Shown one piece after another: positions 35,309 through 44,069 of a stretch of DNA of 64,000 nt (position 1 is its first letter; each line of letters starts with the position of its first letter). The notes beneath the pieces were generated by a model. It ran no database searches and was not told the origin of the DNA. It worked only from the letters and a program-made list of their open reading frames with translations. A program made the position numbers and the translations under genes. The DNA comes from Actinoplanes sp. DH11 (lineage in GTDB: Bacteria > Actinomycetota > Actinomycetes > Mycobacteriales > Micromonosporaceae). The stretch is taken from the NCBI RefSeq assembly GCF_020873875.1, contig NZ_JAHWGU010000010.1, positions 124,001-188,000 of the forward strand. The letters are read 5' to 3'.

Positions 35309-36127
35309 CGGGCGGGACGGCTCGGGCTGACAGGTGGGGCACCAGTAGAGGTTGCGCCCGGCCAGTGGGCCACGGGCGACCTCGGTGCCGCAGACCAGGC
35401 AGGGCTGGCCGGGACGGCGGTAGACGTACACCTCGCCGCCGTGCCGGTCGACGCGCGGCGCGCGACGCATCGCCTCCGGCGTGTGCTCGGTGTGCACCGT
35501 GTCGATCCGGCCGCGCGCCACGCCCTCCTTCATCAGCGCCCGCAGGTCGTCCCAGATCGCGGTCCAGACGGCCTCGTCGATCGTGGTGCCCGGGGTCTGC
35601 GGTGACAGCCCGGCCCGGAACAACACCTCGTTCGCGTAGATCAGGCCGCAGCCGGCCACGATGGACTGGTCCAGCAGCAGGGCGAAGAGCGGTTTGGTGC
35701 TGCCGCGGACCCGCCGGTACGCGAACGAGGGGTCCGCGTCGTCGCGCAGCGGGTCGGCGCCGAGCCGGGCCTTCAGCAGGTCCACCGCGCCCGGGTCCAG
35801 GACCTCGCAGGCGGTCGGGCCGCGCAGTTCGAGCCAGTGACCGGAACCGGTCATCCGCATGCGGACCTGGCCGATCGGCTCGGGCGCGGGCAGCTCGCCG
35901 TCGGCGAACTTGCCGTACAGGCCGAGATGGACGTGCACGGTCCGGCCGTCCTCGTAGTGGTGGAGCAGGTGCTTGCCGTACGCCTCGGTGTCGCGCAGCA
36001 CCCGCCCGCCGACCAGCGCGGCGCCCGCCGCGAACCGGCCCTGCGGGCTGCTCACCTCGACCGGGGCCCCGGCGAAGAGTTCGCGGTGGCGGCTGGCGAG
36101 GCGGTGAATGGTATGTCCCTCCGGCAC
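35282..36127 (-). CDS. Fpg/Nei-family DNA glycosylase (endonuclease VIII-like)
   Basis: A 281-residue base-excision repair enzyme. It starts GTG with PEGHTIHRLA, giving the catalytic Pro2-Glu3 after Met removal. The helix-two-turn-helix region (LDQSIVAGCGLIYANEVLFR) and the C-terminal zinc finger CLVCGTEVARGPLAGRNLYW followed by CPTC are all present. It is closer to actinobacterial Nei2 than to MutM. The start at 36127 is fixed by the need for Pro2; the longer open frame upstream is spurious. It converges on the deacetylase gene with overlapping 3' ends. Confidence 0.93.
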   Translation of the reverse strand: MPEGHTIHRLASRHRELFAGAPVEVSSPQGRFAAGAALVGGRVLRDTEAYGKHLLHHYEDGRTVHVHLGLYGKFADGELPAPEPIGQVRMRMTGSGHWLELRGPTACEVLDPGAVDLLKARLGADPLRDDADPSFAYRRVRGSTKPLFALLLDQSIVAGCGLIYANEVLFRAGLSPQTPGTTIDEAVWTAIWDDLRALMKEGVARGRIDTVHTEHTPEAMRRAPRVDRHGGEVYVYRRPGQPCLVCGTEVARGPLAGRNLYWCPTCQPEPSRPSAVRARRR

Positions 36128-36296
36128 GCCGACCAAGGTATCCGGCGCCGGGCACCGCACGGATTCGGCGTGATCAGTACCACTGTCGGGGCGTTTCTGC
36201 CGTGAGCGGATTCGCCCTGAGGGGAATCGCTGGGCTATCCGACCTCCACTGGGAGAGGGTGTGAAGCGGAAAACAGTGATGCGAGAGGGTGGGCTC

Positions 36297-36902
36297 ATGA
36301 GCATTGACACGACCATGCGTGGCGGCGGGGCATCCTTCGACGACCAGGTGTTCGAGCGGCTGCTCCGGGAGCGGATCATCTTTCTCGGCAGCGAGGTCAA
36401 CGACGAGGTGACCAACCGGATCTGCGCGCAGATGCTGCTGCTCGCCTCCGAGGACTCGGAGCGCGACATCACGCTGTACATCAACTCGCCCGGCGGCTCG
36501 ATCAGCGCCGGCATGGCGGTGTACGACACCATGCAGTACATCAAGAACGACGTGGCCACTGTCGCCATGGGCATGGCGGCCTCGATGGGGCAGTTCCTGC
36601 TCTGTGCCGGCACGCCCGGCAAGCGGTTCGCGCTCCCGCACGCCCGGGTGATGATGCACCAGCTTTCCGGCGGCATCGGCGGCACCGCGGCCGACATCGC
36701 CATCCAGGCCGAGAGCATGCTGCACATCAAGCAGGTGATGAACGAGCGGATCGCCTTCCACACCGGGCACACCCCGGAGGAGATCGAGCGTGACTCCGAC
36801 CGGGACCGCTGGTTCACCGCACTGCAGGCCAAGGAGTACGGGCTGGTCGACCACGTGATCACCACGACGGCCGACGTGCACACCGGTTCGCCGATGCCCT
36901 GA
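36297..36902 (+). CDS. clpP: ATP-dependent Clp protease proteolytic subunit
   Basis: A 201-residue serine peptidase subunit. It has [20 protein letters not shown], the catalytic serine in MGMAASMGQ (S96), the histidine in LPHARVMMH (H121), and DSDRDRWF with the aspartate. Residues are closest to ClpP1-type proteins. Starts at 36261 (GTG) and 36279 are also open; the ATG at 36297 after GAGGGTGGG gives the familiar MSIDTT-like N-terminus. It is alone, with no clpX or second clpP beside it, so it is probably an extra paralogue. A strong terminator follows. Confidence 0.93.
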   Translation: MSIDTTMRGGGASFDDQVFERLLRERIIFLGSEVNDEVTNRICAQMLLLASEDSERDITLYINSPGGSISAGMAVYDTMQYIKNDVATVAMGMAASMGQFLLCAGTPGKRFALPHARVMMHQLSGGIGGTAADIAIQAESMLHIKQVMNERIAFHTGHTPEEIERDSDRDRWFTALQAKEYGLVDHVITTTADVHTGSPMP

Positions 36903-36919
36903 TCGGCAGAAACGCGCGT

Positions 36920-36963
36920 CGAAGGGCACGTGGGGGTGACTCCACGTGCCCTTCGTGTTGTTT
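36920..36963 (+). terminator. Rho-independent terminator after clpP
   Basis: A perfect 14-bp stem (CGAAGGGCACGTGG with CCACGTGCCCTTCG) closes an 8-nt loop and is followed by TGTTGTTT. It is one of the strongest terminators in the window. Confidence 0.9.
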
Positions 36964-37021
36964 CCGGGTCTCGGGGGTATAGAGGCACGTCATCACTGAG
37001 AAAACGCTCGGAGGTTCTGAC

Positions 37022-37672
37022 GTGAGGATTCCTACGTTCTCCCGCCAGTCCTCGGCCGATGACACGGTCGAGGACCGGCCTACCACCCCCACGACCACCA
37101 CGACCCAGCGTGACGACCGCCTGCCGCACCGCTCCCCGGTCGCGCCGCGCTCGAGCACCGTGACGCCGCCGCGGGACGAGACCACGACGCGGATCCCGGC
37201 GGTGCGCAGCGAGTCGGACCGCGCCGCGGCGGTGACCTCGGAGCGCCCGGCCACGGCCGGCGAGCGCCCGATCGCGCCGGCCGACCGGTCCGGCGTGGCC
37301 GCCGTGCCGGTCACCGACCACTCGGCGGCCGAGCACCGGACCGAGCGGAAGCCGCGCGCCAGCCTGCTCGCCACCGTCGGCCTGATCCTCGGTGTCGCCG
37401 GTGCCCTGCTGGTGCTCTCCGGGCCGCTCATGGGTTACGGCATCGGTGTGGCCGCGCTCGGCCTGCTCTTCTCCCTGGGTGGCCTGCTGGGCACGCGGAA
37501 GCGGCACGTGGCCGGCAAGACCGACGCCCTGATCGGCCTGCTGCTCTCGATCGGCGCCATCGTCGTCGGCGTGCTCGCCCTGACCGGTTCGCTCAGCTGG
37601 CTGGGCACCGACATGCAGCCGGTGAACGATCTGCGGCAGTGGCTCGACACACAGTTTGAGACTCGATTCTGA
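37022..37672 (+). CDS. Membrane protein with disordered N-terminal region
   Basis: A 216-residue protein. Residues 1-110 are Thr/Pro/Arg-rich and disordered (RPTTPTTTTTQRDDR). Three hydrophobic segments follow (LLATVGLILGVAGALLVLSG, GIGVAALGLLFSLGGLLG, ALIGLLLSIGAIVVGVLAL) and a short amphipathic C-terminus. GTG start follows GGAGG. No family recognised; such proteins are common in Micromonosporaceae. It is monocistronic, bounded by terminators on both sides. Confidence 0.8.
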   Translation: MRIPTFSRQSSADDTVEDRPTTPTTTTTQRDDRLPHRSPVAPRSSTVTPPRDETTTRIPAVRSESDRAAAVTSERPATAGERPIAPADRSGVAAVPVTDHSAAEHRTERKPRASLLATVGLILGVAGALLVLSGPLMGYGIGVAALGLLFSLGGLLGTRKRHVAGKTDALIGLLLSIGAIVVGVLALTGSLSWLGTDMQPVNDLRQWLDTQFETRF

Positions 37673-37758
37673 CGGGTATCTGACATTTACCGGCGGTGAT
37701 GCACCGGCGGTCAACTCCTCGGAACCGGGACGGCGCGAGCCGGACCCGCCCCGAAACC

Positions 37759-37813
37759 CTCCGGCGGTTCGCCGGAGACGCACATCGAGGGACCGGTGGT
37801 TCACCGGTCCCTC
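37759..37813. terminator. Tandem hairpins downstream of membrane-protein gene
   Basis: Two stems lie in a row: an 8-bp stem CTCCGGCG/CGCCGGAG with loop GTT (37759-37777), and a perfect 12-bp stem GAGGGACCGGTG/CACCGGTCCCTC with loop GTT (37787-37813). The second is followed by AGTGTGT. Together they should isolate the following operon. Confidence 0.8.
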
Positions 37814-37936
37814 AGTGTGTGCGGCGGCCCTTCGCAACGAATCGCCGCGCGCCACCGTGATCACGCAACGATCAGCCGCGGTACGCATGGTTGACCTGGG
37901 GCTCCCGTCGGTCCCGGGCGCATAGCGTCTTCTTCC

Positions 37937-38743
37937 ATGACGTCCTTCGCCACGCCGCGCCGCTATCTCATGTGCCGGCCCACGCACTTCGCCGTCACCT
38001 ACCGGATCAATCCGTGGATGGACCCGGCGGCGCCGTACGACAACGCGCTGGCCGTCAGCCAATGGGAGACCCTGCGGCAGACGTTCCTCGACCTCGGCCA
38101 CACCGTCGAACTGATCGACCCGCTGCCCGGGCTGCCCGACATGGTCTTCGCCGCGAACGGCGGCACCGTGGTCGACGGCCGGGTGCTGGGTGTCCAGTTC
38201 CGGGACGCCGAGCGGGCCGACGAGGCGCCGGCCTACGCGTCGTGGTTCCGCGAGCGCGGCTTCGAGGTCCACGAGCCCAAGCACACCAACGAGGGCGAGG
38301 GCGACATCCTCCTCGCCGGCGACGTGCTGCTGGCCGGCACCGGGTTCCGCACCGCGCACGCCTCGCACCTGGAGACCCAGGAGGTGCTGCGCCGGCCGCT
38401 GATCACGCTGCAGCTGGTGGATCCGGCCTACTACCACCTGGACACCGCGCTCTGCGTGCTGGACGAGACGAACATCGCGTACCTGCCGCAGGCGTTCTCC
38501 GCGGGCTCGCAGGCCGTGCTCCAGCAGCTCTTCCCGAACGCGATCATCGCGACGCCGCAGGACGCCGCCGTGCTCGGCCTGAACGCGGTCAGCGACGGCC
38601 GGACCGTGGTGCTGCCGGTCCAGGCCACCGATCTGACGGCCGCCCTGGGCGCGGCCGGTTACCGGACCATCGGGGTCGACCTGTCCGAGCTGCGCAAGGC
38701 CGGCGGCGGTCCCAAGTGCTGCACGCTGGAGGTGCGTTCATGA
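37937..38743 (+). CDS. ddaH: Dimethylarginine dimethylaminohydrolase-type amidinotransferase family enzyme
   Basis: A 268-residue pentein-fold hydrolase. DMVFAANGGTVVDG, the catalytic histidine in YYHLDTALCVLDE, and the C-terminal cysteine in GGGPKCCTLE match the DDAH/arginine deiminase-like group. It would cleave (methyl)arginine to citrulline plus amine or ammonia. Some bacterial relatives make ornithine directly from arginine. That would suit its operon partner, ornithine aminotransferase, whose start overlaps the stop (ATGA). Exact substrate is inferred, not shown. Confidence 0.88.
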   Translation: MTSFATPRRYLMCRPTHFAVTYRINPWMDPAAPYDNALAVSQWETLRQTFLDLGHTVELIDPLPGLPDMVFAANGGTVVDGRVLGVQFRDAERADEAPAYASWFRERGFEVHEPKHTNEGEGDILLAGDVLLAGTGFRTAHASHLETQEVLRRPLITLQLVDPAYYHLDTALCVLDETNIAYLPQAFSAGSQAVLQQLFPNAIIATPQDAAVLGLNAVSDGRTVVLPVQATDLTAALGAAGYRTIGVDLSELRKAGGGPKCCTLEVRS

Positions 38744-39954
38744 CGACCGTCGAGTTCCGTACGCCGGAGGCGCTGGCCGAGGCCGAGCGGTGGACCGCGC
38801 ACAACTACCACCCGCTGCCGGTGGTCGTCGCCGAGGCCGAGGGCGCCTGGGTGACCGACGTCGACGGCCGCCGCTACCTGGACTTCCTCGCCGGCTACTC
38901 GGCACTGAACTTCGGGCACCGGCATCCCGGCCTGATCGCCGCGGCGCATGCGCAGCTGGACCGGGTCACGCTCACCAGCCGCGCCTTCGTGCACGACCAG
39001 TTCGGCGCGTTCTGCCGGGGCCTGGCCGAGCTCTGCGGCAAGGAGCTGGTGCTGCCGATGAACACCGGCGCCGAGGCGGTCGAGACGGCCGTCAAGGTGG
39101 CCCGCAAGTGGGGTTACCGGGTCAAGGGCGTCGCCGACGAGCGCGCCGAGATCATTGTGGCGGCCGGCAATTTCCACGGGCGGACCACGACGATCGTCAG
39201 CTTCTCCACCGATCCGGAGGCTCGGGCGGACTTCGGACCGTACACCCCGGGCTTCGTCGTCGTGCCCTACGGCGATCTCGAGGCGGTCCGGCAGGCGATC
39301 ACGCCGAACACCGTGGCCGTGCTGATGGAGCCGATCCAGGGTGAGGCGGGCGTGCTCGTGCCGCCGGCAGGGTTCTTCGCCGGCGTGCGCGAGCTCTGCA
39401 CCGAGCAGAACGTGCTGATGATCGCCGACGAGATCCAGTCCGGGCTGGGCCGGACCGGGAAGACGTTCGCGATCGAGCACGAGGGCGTCGTCCCGGACAT
39501 GTACGTGCTCGGCAAGGCCCTCGGCGGCGGCATCGTGCCGGTCTCCGCGGTGGCCGCCGACCGTGCCGTGCTGGGCGTGCTGCGGCCCGGCGAGCACGGC
39601 TCCACCTTCGGCGGCAACCCGCTGGCCTGCGCGGTCGGCGCCGAGGTGGTCCGGCTGCTCGCCACCGGTGAGTTCCAGGAACGGTCCGCCCAGCTCGGCG
39701 CCGAACTGCACGCCGGCCTGGAGTCGCTCGTCGGCAAGGGCATCGTCGGCGTACGCGGCCGCGGGCTCTGGGCCGGCGTCGACATCGACCCGGCGCTGAT
39801 GACCGGCCGGCAGGCGTGCGAGCGTCTCGCCGAGCGGGGTGTCCTGGCGAAGGACACCCACGGCTCGACGATCCGGCTGGCGCCACCGCTGGTGGTCACC
39901 TCGGAGGATCTGACCTACGCACTGACCCGGCTCGCCGAGGTCGTCGGCGGCTGA
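38740..39954 (+). CDS. rocD: Ornithine--oxo-acid aminotransferase
   Basis: A 404-residue class III PLP aminotransferase converting ornithine and 2-oxoglutarate to glutamate semialdehyde and glutamate. Motifs: VTDVDGRRYLDFLAGYSALN, MNTGAEAVETAVKVARKWGY, GNFHGRTTTIVSFS, IADEIQSGLGRTGK and the PLP lysine in VLGKALGGGIVPVSA. The start is the ATG at 38740, overlapping ddaH. The pair forms a short arginine-to-glutamate route. Confidence 0.95.
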   Translation: MTTVEFRTPEALAEAERWTAHNYHPLPVVVAEAEGAWVTDVDGRRYLDFLAGYSALNFGHRHPGLIAAAHAQLDRVTLTSRAFVHDQFGAFCRGLAELCGKELVLPMNTGAEAVETAVKVARKWGYRVKGVADERAEIIVAAGNFHGRTTTIVSFSTDPEARADFGPYTPGFVVVPYGDLEAVRQAITPNTVAVLMEPIQGEAGVLVPPAGFFAGVRELCTEQNVLMIADEIQSGLGRTGKTFAIEHEGVVPDMYVLGKALGGGIVPVSAVAADRAVLGVLRPGEHGSTFGGNPLACAVGAEVVRLLATGEFQERSAQLGAELHAGLESLVGKGIVGVRGRGLWAGVDIDPALMTGRQACERLAERGVLAKDTHGSTIRLAPPLVVTSEDLTYALTRLAEVVGG

Positions 39955-39961
39955 CGCCCGA

Positions 39962-41110
39962 TCAGCGGCCGACCGGGCGGAACGCCATGGTCGGCGCCTC
40001 GCCCATCACCGACTCCGGCTGGACCACGCCACCGGTCGCCCACAGTTTCGAGCGGCCGATCTGCACCCCGGCGTAAAGCTCCACCGCGTCGTCCGCACCG
40101 AGGATCCGGCTCTCCTGACGTCGCAGGGGGAGCCGGAGCTCGTCGTCGGGCGAGTTGCCGGGCCGGATGCCGGAGCCGTTGGTGCTGATGTCCTGGACGG
40201 TCACCTCGCCGGCACGCAGCGAGAACTGCACGTGCCCCCGGCTGATCCACTTGCGGGCGTCGTCGGTCAGCCACTGCCCCAGCATGACCCCGGATCCGCC
40301 CTCGGGCGCCCGCCCCACGACCACCGGCATGTCGTCGGAGACCACGAAACGCTGGCGGATCACGCCGTCGATGCGTACCGAGAAGACCTCGGTGGTCGGC
40401 CGTGCGCCGGCGTCGCGGAGTCGTTCACCGTGCCGCGGGCAGGTCGGCGCGCCGGCCCGCAGCGCGGGCGGCGGCTGGGAGACCGGGCTGGTGTAGGTGC
40501 GCATGTCGGCGAAGAAGCTGTCCGAGTCGCCACCCGAGCCGTACGACGTGCAGTTCGGCGCCGGGCAGCTCCAGATCCGGGAGAGCAGCCGCTCACCCAG
40601 CGGCGACCGGGACGCCATCGGCGCCGCCTCGCCGCGGCCGACCCGCGCGACGAGCACCGGCCCACCGGCGTTCGACACCAGGGCGAGCAGCCGGCCCGGG
40701 TCGGTCACCCACGGCCGGCGGTCCCGGAAGCGGTCCTCGCGGTCGCGGGTGAGCACCGGCAGACCGAGCATCTCGGCCACCTCGAGCACCCGGTCGTCGA
40801 GCTGCGGAACGACCTCGATCTTGCCGTCGTCGGCCCAGCGGCGAACCACCATCCGCTCGTTCGACGTGAGGTCGGTGTCCGAGATGAGACCGCGCGGGGC
40901 GATCGCGTAGACCGGCACGTTCTCCTCGGCGACGTGGCGGCCGAGGGCGTCGACAAGCAGACCGAGACGGACCAGGCTGGCCGGCCGGCCACCGTCGAGA
41001 TCGGCGTAGCGGACGACCTCCGACAGGTCCACGACTGCCCGGGCGAGTGCCGGGTCGGTGGTGAGCCGGACCTCGATGGCGTCGAGGACCTTGCTGACCT
41101 CGAATCTCAC
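39962..41110 (-). CDS. NYN/Zc3h12a-like PIN nuclease domain fused to FHA domain
   Basis: A 382-residue protein of unusual design. Residues 22-135 resemble Zc3h12a-like NYN ribonucleases: AVVDLSEVVRY stands where VVIDGSNVA is found, QLDDRVLEVAEMLGLPV where YDDRFIVKLA is found, then TRDREDRFRD. Acidic positions D28, D105, D106, D123 and D126 could form the metal site; the usual Asn is Glu (E31). A central part has CPAPNC and CPRHGE, a possible zinc site. Residues 250-365 are an FHA domain (VVGRAPEGGSG, ISRGHVQFSL, VQDISTNGSG) that would bind phosphothreonine. It may be steered by a Ser/Thr kinase. The domain assignment for the N-terminus is mine, by motif reading. Confidence 0.8.
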   Translation of the reverse strand: MRFEVSKVLDAIEVRLTTDPALARAVVDLSEVVRYADLDGGRPASLVRLGLLVDALGRHVAEENVPVYAIAPRGLISDTDLTSNERMVVRRWADDGKIEVVPQLDDRVLEVAEMLGLPVLTRDREDRFRDRRPWVTDPGRLLALVSNAGGPVLVARVGRGEAAPMASRSPLGERLLSRIWSCPAPNCTSYGSGGDSDSFFADMRTYTSPVSQPPPALRAGAPTCPRHGERLRDAGARPTTEVFSVRIDGVIRQRFVVSDDMPVVVGRAPEGGSGVMLGQWLTDDARKWISRGHVQFSLRAGEVTVQDISTNGSGIRPGNSPDDELRLPLRRQESRILGADDAVELYAGVQIGRSKLWATGGVVQPESVMGEAPTMAFRPVGR

Positions 41111-41287
41111 GAGACCTCCCGATGAATCGCGCGTACCTCGCCATCATGCCCGCCACATGATCCCCCGGGAAATCCGGGAGTCCGCGAGGCCGGACTTGTC
41201 CGTTTGGCGCTTCACCCCATCGGGAACCTTCCCTATTGACCGGCGTCACCGGCACGAGGTCGGTACCGGACAGCAGGAGGGACAGAA

Positions 41288-42124
41288 ATGCGGAAAATCG
41301 CCATCTTCTCGGCGACCGCCACACTCGCCCTGACGGGTTGCGCCGCCACCGGCACCGCCGATCCGGCGCCCTCCGTCTCCGCCGTCGCCCCCAGCGGCCC
41401 GGCGGCGAGCGCCGGCCCGATCACCAGCGGCGGTCCGGTCGGCAGCGCCGACCCGTCCACGAGCGCCGACCCGGCCGCGGCCGCCGCGCTCGCCGACGCC
41501 GCCACCGCCCTCGGCACCGACAGCTACACCATGACGGTGACCGCCGGCACCGGGTTCGACCTGACCGCGCTGATCGACCCGCCCGGCGGCAAGGGCACCG
41601 CGGAGCTGACCGCTTCCGGCCCGAACACCGAGGTCACCGTGAAGACGCTGCTCATCGGCCAGGACCTGTGGACCCAGATCCCCGGCATCACCAAGCAGGG
41701 CACCTGGACCCACCTCGACCTGAGCCGGCTGCCGGAGGGTGCGAACGTCGGTCTGCGACCGGGCCGGATCGACCCGGTGGACACCACGAAACTGCTGACC
41801 TCGACCACCGACGTGCAGTCCACCGGCAGCAACGCGTACGCCGGCACGGTGGATCTCACCGCGGCCGCCGGCATCGCCGGCCTGGACCGGGTGACCATCG
41901 ACGGGTACGGCTCGGCCGCGCAGCGCGTCCCGTTCACCGCCACCGTCGACGCACAGGGCCGGCTCGCCACGATGACCCTGCGGCTTCCCGAGGTGAACGG
42001 TCAGCGGATCGCGCCGATCGAGGTCCGTTACTCCGACTGGGGCCGTACCGTCGACGCCGTGCAGCCGCCGGCCGCCTCGGTCGTCGAGGCGCCGGACAAC
42101 GTCTACGGCGCTCTCGGCGGCTGA
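41288..42124 (+). CDS. Lipoprotein, LppX/LprG-like
   Basis: A 278-residue lipoprotein. The signal peptide ends in the lipobox LALTGC. A Ser/Ala/Pro-rich tether and a beta-rich domain follow (SYTMTVTAGTGFDLTALIDP, TLLIGQDLWTQIPG, VPFTATVDAQGRLATMTLRL). Layout fits the LppX/LprAFG superfamily that carries lipids across the cell envelope. The ATG follows GGAGGGACAGAA. The 3' end overlaps the converging acyltransferase gene by 22 nt. Confidence 0.85.
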   Translation: MRKIAIFSATATLALTGCAATGTADPAPSVSAVAPSGPAASAGPITSGGPVGSADPSTSADPAAAAALADAATALGTDSYTMTVTAGTGFDLTALIDPPGGKGTAELTASGPNTEVTVKTLLIGQDLWTQIPGITKQGTWTHLDLSRLPEGANVGLRPGRIDPVDTTKLLTSTTDVQSTGSNAYAGTVDLTAAAGIAGLDRVTIDGYGSAAQRVPFTATVDAQGRLATMTLRLPEVNGQRIAPIEVRYSDWGRTVDAVQPPAASVVEAPDNVYGALGG

Positions 42125-43158
42125 CGCAGACGCGTCCACAGTGGTTCGGGCGCGGGCTGATGCTCGTCGATCCACGCGTCGATCCGCGCCCACCACTCGT
42201 AGAGCCAGTCGATCCGCTCCTGCTCGCCGGCCGGCACCTCCTCGGGCGGCACGCTCCAGAACCGCATCACCAGGCGCTTGTCCATCGGCAGCTCGCGCCA
42301 GACGTCGGCGGCGCTCACCATCCGGTCGAGGCCGGTGTGCGCCACGAAGATCACTCCGGCGTCCGGCGCGGCGTCGATCGCGGCGAGCAGGCCGTTCGGT
42401 TTCGGCGGCAGCAGGTTCCGCAGGTCCTCGGCCCGTTCGGCCATCTCGTCCAGCCCGCTGGCCCGCAGCCGGGCGATCGCCTTGACCTTGCGGCGCGGGG
42501 TGAAGTTGCCGCCCTCCGGGAAGATCACGAAGGCGTCGTTGTGGTCCAGGCCGGTGGCCAGTTCGCCGATCTGTTCCGCGAGCGTCGTGGTGCCGGTGCG
42601 CCCCGGTGAGATGAACCGGTTGGGCAGCCGGTTGAGCAGCACGTCCACCGCCGGGTCCCATTGCAGGCCGGCCTTCAGCACGATCCGCGGCTCGCGGGCG
42701 AACCAGTTGACCAGGGCATGGATGAGCGTGAACGAGTCACCCGGGCCGGCGTGCCGGCTCACCACGATCTCCGGGCGCCCCGGCGCCGCGGTGTCCGGGT
42801 CGGTGCCGACCACGTCGATCGCCAGGTGCAGCGACCAGCGCGCGAACCAGAACAGCACCTTCAGGAACCATCCGGTCAGGACGTAGTGGGCTCGCTGGAA
42901 CCACGGCCCCCGGATCTTCCAGCCGAACCCGGAGAGCACCCACAGAGCAGCGAGCGCGACGATCGCGACCGCGTCCCAGACCAGATAGACGATGAGCAGG
43001 AAGACCACCCGGGGCAGCCGCAGCCGGCCGGCCACGAACGGCGACGCGGCGAGGGCCAGCAGCAGCCAGAGCGGCAGGGTGGTGAGCAGGGTCACCGCGA
43101 GGAACACCACCAGCGGGGCGAGCACGCCGCGGCGCACCCAGATCGGCGGCAGGCCCAT
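42103..43158 (-). CDS. 1-acylglycerol-3-phosphate acyltransferase-like (PlsC family)
   Basis: A 351-residue membrane acyltransferase. Four hydrophobic N-terminal segments (APLVVFLAVTLLTTLPLWLL, VVFLLIVYLVWDAVAIVALA) precede the PlsC domain, with SRHAGPGDSF (HX4D) and FVIFPEGGNF (acceptor site). It is longer than ordinary PlsC because of the membrane region. The ATG overlaps the previous stop (TGATG), so it is coupled to the patatin gene. A phospholipid-remodelling role of the pair, hydrolysis then re-acylation, is a reasonable inference. Confidence 0.9.
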   Translation of the reverse strand: MGLPPIWVRRGVLAPLVVFLAVTLLTTLPLWLLLALAASPFVAGRLRLPRVVFLLIVYLVWDAVAIVALAALWVLSGFGWKIRGPWFQRAHYVLTGWFLKVLFWFARWSLHLAIDVVGTDPDTAAPGRPEIVVSRHAGPGDSFTLIHALVNWFAREPRIVLKAGLQWDPAVDVLLNRLPNRFISPGRTGTTTLAEQIGELATGLDHNDAFVIFPEGGNFTPRRKVKAIARLRASGLDEMAERAEDLRNLLPPKPNGLLAAIDAAPDAGVIFVAHTGLDRMVSAADVWRELPMDKRLVMRFWSVPPEEVPAGEQERIDWLYEWWARIDAWIDEHQPAPEPLWTRLRQPPRAP

Positions 43159-44003
43159 CACTGCCCCGGCAGCGGGTTCACGTTGGCGGACAGATATCGG
43201 CGGGACGCGGTGTAAGCCCGGCTGATCCGGCGGCCGACCATGGCCATGTCCCGGTACGCCCACGGCGAGTCGTCCCGGCCGTCACCGCCACCACTGGGGA
43301 GAACGTGCACCCGTACATCGTCGGGCAGGGCCGCAAGCTCCCGGGCGAACCGGTGCCGCCGCGCGATCTCGAACGCCACCTGTGCCACCTCCCACGGCCG
43401 CCGCGGCACGGCCAGCTGCCGTTCCACCCGGCCGACCTGCAACACGAAGATCAGTTTCGCGCCGGTCCGGACCGCCTCGCCGATCGGGATCGAGTTCACG
43501 ATGCCACCGTCCACATAGTGCTCGCCACCGATCTCCGCGGGCGGCAGCAGCCCCGGCACCGCGGAGGACGCCAGCACCGCGTCGACAAGCGGGCCGCTGT
43601 CGAACCAGTGCTCGGCGGCGCGCTCGATGCTCGCCGCGCAACACCGGAACGGGATCTTCAGGTCGGCGAACGACACGTCCTCACCGAGCTCGCTCTCCAG
43701 CAGCCGGCGCAGCGGGCGGGGCGAATGCAGGTGGGTGCGTGCGGCGAACCGGCGCATCTGGCGGCCGAGCGAGTCGCCGTAGACCGCGGCGGCCTCGGGT
43801 GACGTCCAGAGCCGGACCAGCCGATCGGTGACCGCCTCGCTCGGATCGGCCGCGACGAGCGCGCCGTTGACCGCGCCGATCGAGGTGCCGACCACCATGT
43901 CCGGCCGGAACCCGGCGCGGAACAGCGCACGCAGCATCCCGACCTCCACGGCGCCGAGCACCCCGCCGCCACCGAGCACGAACGCCACCGGACCGCTGAC
44001 CAT
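43158..44003 (-). CDS. Patatin-like phospholipase
   Basis: A 281-residue serine lipase of the RssA/NTE type. It shows the oxyanion loop LGGGGVLGAVEVGML, the nucleophile in VVGTSIGAVNG (G-x-S-x-G) and the aspartate in HYVDGGIVNSIP. The Ser-Asp dyad is intact. ATG 44003 is chosen because it is 9 nt after GGAGG; ATG 44012 would touch that site. It is divergent from the merR-thioredoxin pair and co-transcribed with the acyltransferase. Confidence 0.93.
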   Translation of the reverse strand: MVSGPVAFVLGGGGVLGAVEVGMLRALFRAGFRPDMVVGTSIGAVNGALVAADPSEAVTDRLVRLWTSPEAAAVYGDSLGRQMRRFAARTHLHSPRPLRRLLESELGEDVSFADLKIPFRCCAASIERAAEHWFDSGPLVDAVLASSAVPGLLPPAEIGGEHYVDGGIVNSIPIGEAVRTGAKLIFVLQVGRVERQLAVPRRPWEVAQVAFEIARRHRFARELAALPDDVRVHVLPSGGGDGRDDSPWAYRDMAMVGRRISRAYTASRRYLSANVNPLPGQ

Positions 44004-44032
44004 GGGACCCATCCTCCCACGATCTTGCAGGC

Positions 44033-44063
44033 TTGCCCTGACGCCGGTGTCAAGGCATACCGT
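44033..44063 (+). promoter_or_regulatory. MerR-type promoter with 19-bp spacer and operator
   Basis: TTGCCC (44033-44038) and TACCGT (44058-44063, matching TANNNT) are 19 bp apart, the long spacer typical of MerR-activated promoters. The spacer holds the near-palindrome TGACGCCGGTGTCA (44039-44052). It ends 6 bp before the merR start, so regulation is probably autogenous, with a short leader or leaderless message. Confidence 0.65.
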
Positions 44064-44069
44064 CACCGC

